Assembly: GCA_031841125.1 (NCBI GenBank)
Contig: CM063106.1
Span: forward strand, 18,786,001-18,850,000
DNA: 64,000 nt
Direction of reading: 5' to 3'
Source: Acanthococcus lagerstroemiae
Lineage: Eukaryota > Arthropoda > Insecta > Hemiptera > Eriococcidae
Made by a program: the position numbers and the translations under genes. The notes beneath the pieces are model-generated. The model did not search any database. It was not told the origin of the DNA and worked only from the letters and a program-made list of their open reading frames with translations. Shown here in pieces: positions 56,985 through 64,000 of this stretch. Numbering within the stretch: position 1 is the first letter of the stretch; the number at the start of each line of letters is the position of its first letter.

Positions 56985-57085
56985 GGGACGTATGGCGATG
57001 CACGCATGCCAAAGTATCCCCTGAAAAACCGTACCCCCAGCACCGGAAACTACCCTTTCTGGCATCGCATCAGTGCCGAGGGGAA
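56985..57085 (-). pseudogene. R1-like LINE 3' end, copy C (fragment)
   Basis: Matches the distal part of copies A and B: on this strand GGCGATGCACGCATGCCAAA, GCACCGGAAACTACCCTTTC and GCATCGCATCAGTG. Only about 100 bp of the 3' untranslated end is present, with no coding part. Confidence 0.6.
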
Positions 57086-57869
57086 CATAAAAACTATGAT
57101 AATACTAACCTAAATTACATTAACAGTAGGTTGATCCAAAAAAAAGTTTTCTTACTAGTGAAAAACTTGTTCATGGTCTCAAAAAATCCACCAGCCAAAA
57201 TTTCGCTGAAATCAAGCAATTTGAAGATGCCTCGCCGAGGAGGGGGGAGGTCAAGATTAACGTCGGATTCCACGTGAGAGAACTTGCAATTTTGCTTTGA
57301 AGCCTCCAAGACATCGAGGTCGGTCGGAAAAATTGATCTGACTATAGAAAATCGTTCTCATTTATATACTTAAGAATGGATTTGCTCCCGAAAATTTTGA
57401 GAAAAAGTTAATTCAAGAGTCAATGGCTCTTGTTGAATCTGCGGTAGAAAGAACACTCTTTTGAAATTAGAACACTACAGACCACAGAAACCAAACGAAG
57501 CATGACAATGCTAGTCAGCTTAGGTTTCAAAAACGCTAAGTCCATTCAGGAAATATTTTCTGTCGAAATCCTCATTTTGAAGGGTTCTGCTGAGAAGGAG
57601 CGGAATCGAAAAATAATAAATAATACCGTCAGGTATACAAAAATAAAGTTTCTAAAGTCTCTGAATTGGTTTCTAAGGTTATTTTAACTATAATCCCTAC
57701 CGGCAATGGTCTGCGGGGGACACAGACGTGAAAACTTCAAAATTATTCAACGTTTAGCTTAGAGTATATCGATAATACGGGTTCACTGGTCGATAATTTC
57801 ATTGTTGAAGTTTTTTCTCTTGAAATCCCAACTGATAATGGTCAACGGGAACTGGGACACGAGAAATAA
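57086..57869. other. No gene recognised
   Basis: Frames of 101 codons (56972-57277, overlapping copy C) and 61 codons show no domain. From 57.5 kb on the text begins to resemble the 120-bp repeat family, at low identity. Confidence 0.4.
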
Positions 57870-58450
57870 ATTCGAAAATTAATTCAGCGACTACACAAAC
57901 CCTATTGGCGGTGTACTTAAAGCTGTACGTCATCTAATTCCGAAGTTTTCAGGTCGCTGCCCTCTGTGGACTGTTGTTGGCAGGGTTTACAGTTAAAATA
58001 CATTAGCACCAGGTTCCGTCGCCAAAGCCCTCAGAGAATATTTTTTCGCCCCCCAAAAAACTTGATGTGTGGTATGAAAAAATTTTCAAAATTTCAAAAA
58101 TCAAAATTTTTGAGTTGACGACTTAACTTAAATTTTTACGCTAAGTTTAAATTCGTTCTCCGAATTTGGTGCCGACGATTCATTTCCGGGATACGTTCGA
58201 AATTATTGGTGAAATTGGTCAAAAATGACTCCAACCTAATTTTGATACGGGATTTGAATTTGCCTAGAAAAACTGAGCATGTAACCTAAAAAGTAAATTC
58301 AGTGACCCCGAAAGCCCTGTTATCGATAGGCTTGAAGAAATATTGAATAATTTTTATGTTTTCTCTTCCTGCTCAGTGTGGACTCAAATTGGTAAGGTTT
58401 ATAGTTGAATTAACCTCAAAAACGAATGCAGTGACTAGATGAACTGCATT
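57870..58450 (+). repeat. Degenerate 120-bp repeat family
   Basis: Unit starts at 57881 (AATTCAGCGACTAC), 58296 (AATTCAGTGACCCC) and 58425 (AATGCAGTGACTAG); the last two are 129 bp apart. AATTTAGCGACTG at 58871 may be a further unit. ACCTAAAAAG or CCTCAAAAAC precedes two of them. More diverged than the 18.4- and 20.1-kb arrays. Confidence 0.45.
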
Positions 58451-59075
58451 TTGGATGCACTCAACGGTATTATCTGCAATTTTTTGTCCTCTCAGTGGAG
58501 TCTACAATTTCACAAATGAACTCAGCGTTTCTGACTTACGAGATCATTTTCATGTTTTTATTCAATTTCTGTGGTTTGCATTGTTCCAAGGTCAAAAAAG
58601 GGTATACTTTCTATCCCAGATTCAAAAGAGGCCATTGGCCTTTGAATTCACTTTCTTCTCAAAATTCTCGGTAAGTACTGCATCTTCACACACAAATGAG
58701 AACGATTTATCATAGTCAAATCAATTTTTCAAGAATAATTCCAGGTTGGGAAAGCTTCAAAACTGTAGTTTTTTGGGGGAGGGGGATCCTATGTTAAATT
58801 TAAAGGGCTTCTCAAAATTGTCTAATTTTCAAAAAATGTGGACTTGTGGATTTCTGGATCAAACGGAACAAATTTAGCGACTGAGAGTGAAACACTTTAC
58901 AATTACCAAATTTTGGACCACCTAGGTAAATTTAACAGATCATAAAAATTTTATTTTTATTTGCTGAGCGCATTTTTTGACTTGATTTAAGTATACCTTG
59001 GTAAAGCTTGACGAGCAGTATTGTTTTATGTGAGAAAGTAGAAACTGGTTTTATTTTTTTGTTTCACCGGTTGAA
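58451..59075. other. No gene seen
   Basis: AT-rich. An 86-codon frame at 58455-58715 has no recognisable domain. Confidence 0.45.
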
Positions 59076-59254
59076 AATAGTATATTACACACCAAGAGTC
59101 AAAAGTGAGTGTTTACATGGCGAGGGAAAGTTTGCAAACGAGCGCAGCGAGTGAGCAATTCCGGAGTTATGTAAACTCACTTTTGGCTCTTGTTGTGAAA
59201 GATATTTTTATACTATTTGATCAGAAGCGGCAATGTTTTTTGCTGACATGGTCT

Positions 59255-59292
<38 letters not shown>

Positions 59293-59293
59293 T
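59255..59293 (+). repeat. (ATT)n microsatellite
   Basis: About 12 consecutive ATT units followed by T-rich DNA. Copy 1 of the host element has only T/A-rich sequence at this place, so the expansion is private to this copy. Confidence 0.9.
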
Positions 59294-59561
59294 TTTATTT
59301 TTTTTTTATTTTCATATATTTATTTATTTAAACTATAGGCAGCTGATTTTTGTGTGCGTAATTAATTCAAAAATTCAATTTGCTCAGTTAATTACTACAA
59401 AGTACAGTATCACAGGCTTGTCTTCAGTTTGTTCACGTGCACAAACAGCATACACAGGTAGTGGCCAGCAAAAACGTAACGATGGTTAACAACAAACAGT
59501 AACAGCTGTACCACGTAGTGAATATTTAAATGCGTTCTCAAGTCGCTATTTTGTAATTCGA

Positions 59562-59635
59562 TCTGTGGCCGAGTGGTTAAAAATGATCGTTGCATTTCAG
59601 TCAAATGTTTAAATGGACATGAGTTCGATTTCCCG
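59562..59635 (+). promoter_or_regulatory. tRNA-like Pol III internal promoter, copy 2
   Basis: A box TGGCCGAGTGGTTAA at 59566-59580 and B box AGTTCGATTTC at 59622-59632. The B box is weaker than in copy 1. Confidence 0.55.
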
Positions 59636-59798
59636 ATAGGAAATTAATAGCCAGCAATTCTTTCATGTAAAAACGGTTTACATTGAGGGACGTTTACTTT
59701 ACATGCAGGTTTCGTTAGCACTCAGTGCATGAATGATAGGCGCTTCTTGTCGTCTGTAAAACACCATTGTAAACATTGCCTTTCTGATCAAGTAGTAT

Positions 59799-61235
59799 GA
59801 AAAATGATTTACTTGACAAACAAATTCTTGTCAATTCAGAATTATCAAAACATCCTCATAAACGCGAAACATTTAACACGTTATTCTTCCTCACCTGTTT
59901 CCCGACTGAAGAAAAATTGGCCGCAAAGCACCCAAAATGAGACTTGCGGCAAAAACGCGTCTCTGATTTCAACCAATCAGAACGCAGAGTCATTTCAAAG
60001 TGGGCGCAGCCGACACAATTTTGTCACAAGTCTCGTAGGAGGCAATTTTGTGTCTAAAAAACCGTTGCCTCAAGTGAGACATTTCGCCAATCAGTTGTTC
60101 TTTCAATCCGCCTTCTACCTTAGCGCAATCGAAAATATCTTCTTCCCTATTCCAATTCTTCATAACCATTACTGCACTCGAACAATTAAATTGAACCACT
60201 CGATAAACACTGCAACCTCTTATTTAACGCCAATCATCTGTTATATAATTTTAAAGACTTTGTACACTGTCTGCTTGAAAAAAAGAGCGATGGGAAGAAT
60301 TGCGATATCCGAGTGAGTATTTTTGCCACTCGAGTGATAGAAAGAAATGCACTCCGTCAATTGATTTGCCTTCGATTGCTGGTGTAAAGTTATTCAATGT
60401 ACGTGATATGTGTGTTCGATTCCGAGTGGAAAGTGTTTTGTTATTGTTATAACCGATTATAGAAATTGAATTCTGTCTCGTCGCACCGCTTTGTCGGTAT
60501 TTATGTTTACGTTTTATGGTAAGAGTATGCTCTCCGGTTTCAGAAGCGAATTTTTGTCCCATCTTAGCTCTCCATTTCAACTCGTTCGGAGGCTATGCGA
60601 GAAAGATCATCTATAAAAGCTAATAACGGAGCCGATTAATAAAATGCACGCTGCTGATAATCTACTTTTGGTTACCCTTTTGCTACTATAATTTTACAGC
60701 CAGCCGAGAGCGCTGACCAAATAAAAAGAGTCGTCCGGTTAGTTTCACAGCATATTTTCAACTCTCGATTTGATCCATATCAAGCACAAGATTCAACAAT
60801 TTCATCGTTTTCGAGAAAATAAAAAAACGGCATTACGGTGAGAGATTCGATAGGAAAACTCTGTTCCCTCCTCAAATCGGCTCCACGAACTAAAACACTT
60901 TCTGTCAAGTCAGAGCTAAATCAGTTCACCTTCACCAGTGTGACGAGGGGGTTGAAGTTCCTCTACAAAATAACACTGATTTCAAAGGTCCGGGCAACAT
61001 CACAGGCTGGGGCCGACAGTTATGGCCTAAAATATGTTCCCACTCGTGTGAAGGGAGCGGAGGTGTAACAATATTTGTTTGTTTTGAGTTGGGTATGTCT
61101 TGTGTTCTATCATTGGCTGATCCGATAGTTACGAGCCAAAAGACTTGTTCCATTCATACCCAGGGCGAGGAAGTGTTACAGAGTTTGCTAATTGTGATCA
61201 TTCGCGAGGACGATTTCAACTTCGGCAAAGCTCAT
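59799..61235. other. No gene recognised
   Basis: A 170-codon frame (59804-60316, +) is the longest in the window outside the GC-rich element, but it has no domain or signal peptide and its start lies at the edge of the composite element. AACCAATCAGAACGC (59.97 kb) and GCCAATCAGTTG (60.09 kb) contain CCAAT words that could be promoter elements or part of a repeat. Otherwise no structure seen. Confidence 0.4.
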
Positions 61236-61505
61236 GACGGGTATAATCGGACGCTGTTAAGCGTAAGGGAACCAACCAGCAACATATGTTTTTTGAGAGC
61301 ACGTGATTCGAAGTTCAAAAGCCATGTAGAAACTATATGATATAGCGTTTACTGATAAGCTTTTTTCAACGTGAGTACACATTTTCGAATTGGAAGCCCA
61401 ATTTTGAAAAATTCTACTTTTTACGCTCTTTCCAACGATACGGATAACTCATTTTGTTTACAAATAATGTTGGTTGGTTCCCTTACGGTTAACAGCGTCC
61501 AATTA
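61236..61505. mobile_element. MITE-like element with long TIRs
   Basis: GGACGCTGTTAAGCGTAAGG then GAACCAACC at 61249-61277 is mirrored at 61472-61500, differing at only one of 29 positions. Weaker similarity extends outward (GGGTATAATC versus GGGCTAATT). The interior of about 195 bp is AT-rich and noncoding. I cannot fix the outer ends or a target duplication, so the superfamily is open. Confidence 0.7.
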
Positions 61506-64000
61506 GCCCAGAAAAGTGAGCGAACAATATGGAAAAAACTGGAGACAAATGTTTTTTTGCTGAAATGCGTTTCCCTAGGTTTTCTGAACATATCTTAAAA
61601 ATTCACCGCCCTCAGACCCCTGGCATCCCATAGGGGGCCACAACGTCTCGAAAATTTCCGTTATTCTTGAAAAATACGCTTCTTAGGCAAAAGTATCAAG
61701 CCACAAAAATTCTTCCTTATAAAATTTCCTGTAATTTGATACCAAGTGTGACCCCTCTTACCCCACTGTTTCACTGGAAAAAAAAATTGAAAATTCCTTT
61801 GTTCATGATGGAATATCACATTTTCCTGGTTTCGATGCCATTGTTTGCAGAAAAAACTGTTTATCGATTTAGTACAAAGAGAACAGGGGGAGAAACGGTC
61901 TAAAAAGTGTGTTAAGATATCTTGGAAAGTGTCGATGAGTTTCATACCGGAAAAGTTCAAAGAGATCCAAGTAACTCAGACGTTGAAAGATATTGAACAA
62001 ATACGGAAAAGTGTTATAGTCTTATTAAGTACGTATAAAAAATTAAGTGTTGAATAAACTTTGTTACGAGGATCCTAAAAAGCGTAAAACACTGATGCAA
62101 AACTCTTACGAAATAGGCCTATTACTTTCAATCCTCTCAAGTTCTGAGTTTCTTAAACACGCTGAAATACACATAAATATTGGTATTTTCTAATCAAATT
62201 TTTCTCACATTATTTTCACAGCAAAATGCAACTTTCAAGTTCAGTTTGTCATCAAAATACATACATTTATTTCTTATCTTGGCGTGAGGCCTTATGCAAT
62301 CACATGCTTCGGCAGCTTGTCAAGTCGCTGAGTCCGGCCTACCCCTCAGAAAATTTTCGACTCTTTTCACAAACAGATAACAAGAATTGGAATATAAAGA
62401 CCTTTCTTCGATCAGAACTTTGGAAGTCCCATGTCTAGTCCCTGAGAAATTGAAGCTAATTTTAGAAGTATTTCAGCGGGAAGCCAGGATTATATCAATT
62501 TTGTAAAGCGATCTTATATTCAAGAAGTACTACCTTCGGCTCTTCAAAAAAGAGAGAAAGGTGACCTAGAGACTTGGTTTAAATAGATAACCGAAATTAG
62601 GTGCGGAGAAGGCTATTCACCAGGCGCAGAATCGCATGAATATGTTAGCCCGAAGACATAACGAAAATTCATACACAGAAAAAAATTAATCGTAGAAGTT
62701 ATTACAGATCAAAGTAAATTAATCGGACAAGACTATAATGGTGATAATAAGAATTTTTCGGTCGACCCAATAAGGGTGCTCGGTTGAAGATTAAGTGGTC
62801 AGAAACAATCATTCTTGTCTTCGTTCTGGCACATTTTCTGTTGTAATGCCACTCAGAAAGTGCAGACGCTGTTAGTCACTTGTTATTGCGTATTTTGTTC
62901 ATTTAATTCGGTTATCTCTTGTTCGTAATTAGATGTATTAATTTCAGTGTCCCCTTTGTTGTACTTCAAACTCGGATCTAAATCTGTTAAGATGCGACTG
63001 TATCAACTGGTCTCGATAAAACGACAACTCAATTTGCTGAAAATAGAACAAAAGTGCGAATAGATTGTGATGGGAACTAGGATGTGGCTCACGGACTACG
63101 ATTGAAATTCATTTCTTGACCTGTTAGCCATCATCTGGTTCCTCAGTAGAGTTGAAATAATCGTAATATTCGCAGGTTTCCTACAACCTTTCAGATAAGA
63201 ATCATGGAAATGAAAAACTCACGAATTATCGTCGCGATATCTGCCACCTGTTGACCTCCATTTGATTGCTGCGCTCAGTTACACATTTCGGTTCTTATGT
63301 CCCTTGCAAATTAAGACTCGAAGGTGAGGCGTTTCGTTTTTTTCTCTTCAATTTCTCCGCTTATGCGATTCATTAATTACTCTAACAAACGTTTCCAGAT
63401 GTTCGTTCGCCAAAAATGATATTCAGTGTTATAATTGCGTTCTCCAGACAGTCATAGCTATATTTTGATCCAGTAAGAGAATCGACTGAAGCATAATTAC
63501 ACTAACCTGTTGGCTATCAATATCCTCTCACTTCTGCCGTTTGAAATTACCCGATAAGAGCGCCCGAAGGAGCTGAGTAAATTAACTTGTAATTATAGCG
63601 ATCTCTTTGGCTATTAATATCTATATTTGAGCCTGCACTAGCCTCGCCTAATTATTTGATGGATTATCTATTACCGAATTCTTTAACGGCGCGAACAGCC
63701 TGAGATCCTGCCTGAATGCATAAATACGACAATGATATTGTGTTTTACGATTTTCATTGACACGAGTTTTGTACCGATGGGTAGTCGATTTTTGACACTG
63801 TAGGGTATGATTTAAAACAATCCTCCCGCCTCCCACGAAATGTTTGGATTTTTCAAAATTACGAATCTGAAAAATTGGGTAGACGATGAGAGCGGGCAAA
63901 TTATCAAATATTTTCTACAAGGAAATCCTTCGCAAAAGTAGTTTTTAGCTACACCGGTGCTTCTCTGATTTTATTTTTTAAGGCAGTTTTTGCTTTCCAT
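61506..64000. other. No gene recognised
   Basis: AT-rich, unique-looking DNA with short frames on both strands (up to 99 codons, 61661-61960 -). No domain, repeat terminus or tRNA-like sequence seen to the end of the window. Confidence 0.45.

Larger units (their letters stand above)
59076..59798 (+). mobile_element. Composite TIR element with tRNA-like promoter, copy 2
   Basis: Full match to 6853-7475. The 5' fold-back is more complete here: CCAAGAGTCAAAAGTGAGTG and TTTACAT pair with ATGTAAACTCACTTTTGG and CTCTTG around a GC-richer loop (AACGAGCGCAGCGAGTGAGC). The outer words AATAGTATA and TATACTATT also pair. The core from 59209 has TATACTATTTGATCAGA, which pairs with the right end CTGATCAAGTAGTAT. 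An (ATT)n microsatellite expanded only in this copy. The tRNA-like segment is at 59562-59635. No protein frame. Confidence 0.75.

Noticed and set aside
59804..60316. 170-codon plus-strand frame
   Set aside because: No domain, no signal peptide and no repeat or splice support. The start sits at the edge of a mobile element. Length alone is not enough in 64 kb.
60932..61153. Minus-strand 73-codon frame near the 61.2-kb element
   Set aside because: No domain and no supporting context.

Overview
This is a window of nuclear eukaryotic DNA, most likely from an insect or other arthropod. It is AT-rich, has no operon-like or densely coding layout, and its open frames stay at or below about 170 codons. 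It is full of decayed transposable elements: R1-clade and RTE-like LINEs, tRNA-derived SINEs, short hAT-type elements with 8-bp target duplications, and a Helitron-like element. R1-clade LINEs are typical of arthropods. I cannot name a species. I found no intact host gene, no rRNA and no functional tRNA, so the window is either intergenic or inside a very large intron.

Layout. 0-11 kb: mostly unique-looking AT-rich DNA with degenerate GAGTCTTGAA-type minisatellite arrays. Copy 1 of an unusual element with terminal inverted repeats and a tRNA-like promoter (6.85-7.48 kb) sits inside one array. 11-21 kb: tandem units of about 120 bp, two LINE remnants (14.1-15.8 kb), a 416-bp hAT-type element (16.4 kb), the first copy of a small hAT-type family (19.3 kb) and a fold-back (20.4 kb). 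22-31 kb: small and larger hAT-type elements, a SINE, an R1-like LINE 3' end, a long palindrome split by a SINE, and two opposite-facing copies of an unclassified 0.6-kb sequence (24.3 and 30.4 kb). 31-39 kb: a 96-bp tandem duplication, another R1-like 3' end, a long minisatellite, the second copy of the hAT-type family and a 0.5-kb fold-back. 39-45.4 kb: a 2.7-kb RTE-like LINE carrying a 391-bp palindromic element, a truncated SINE, and a 5'-truncated R1-like LINE with a 14-bp target duplication. 45-59 kb: the third and fourth copies of the hAT-type family, a Helitron-like element with a G-rich repetitive interior, and a run of three insertions at 55.6-56.4 kb. 59-64 kb: copy 2 of the tRNA-promoter element, one short-TIR element and otherwise featureless DNA.

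The autonomous machinery visible (reverse transcriptase and endonuclease domains) is broken by stops and frameshifts. The DNA-type elements encode nothing, so all appear dependent on enzymes encoded elsewhere. The observations most worth following are the composite element of TIRs, a fold-back and a tRNA-like sequence (two copies), the SINE-split palindrome, the Helitron-like element with a GC-rich body, and the 120-bp tandem family that recurs at four or five loci. All calls come from reading sequence and aligning copies by eye; no database search was possible.
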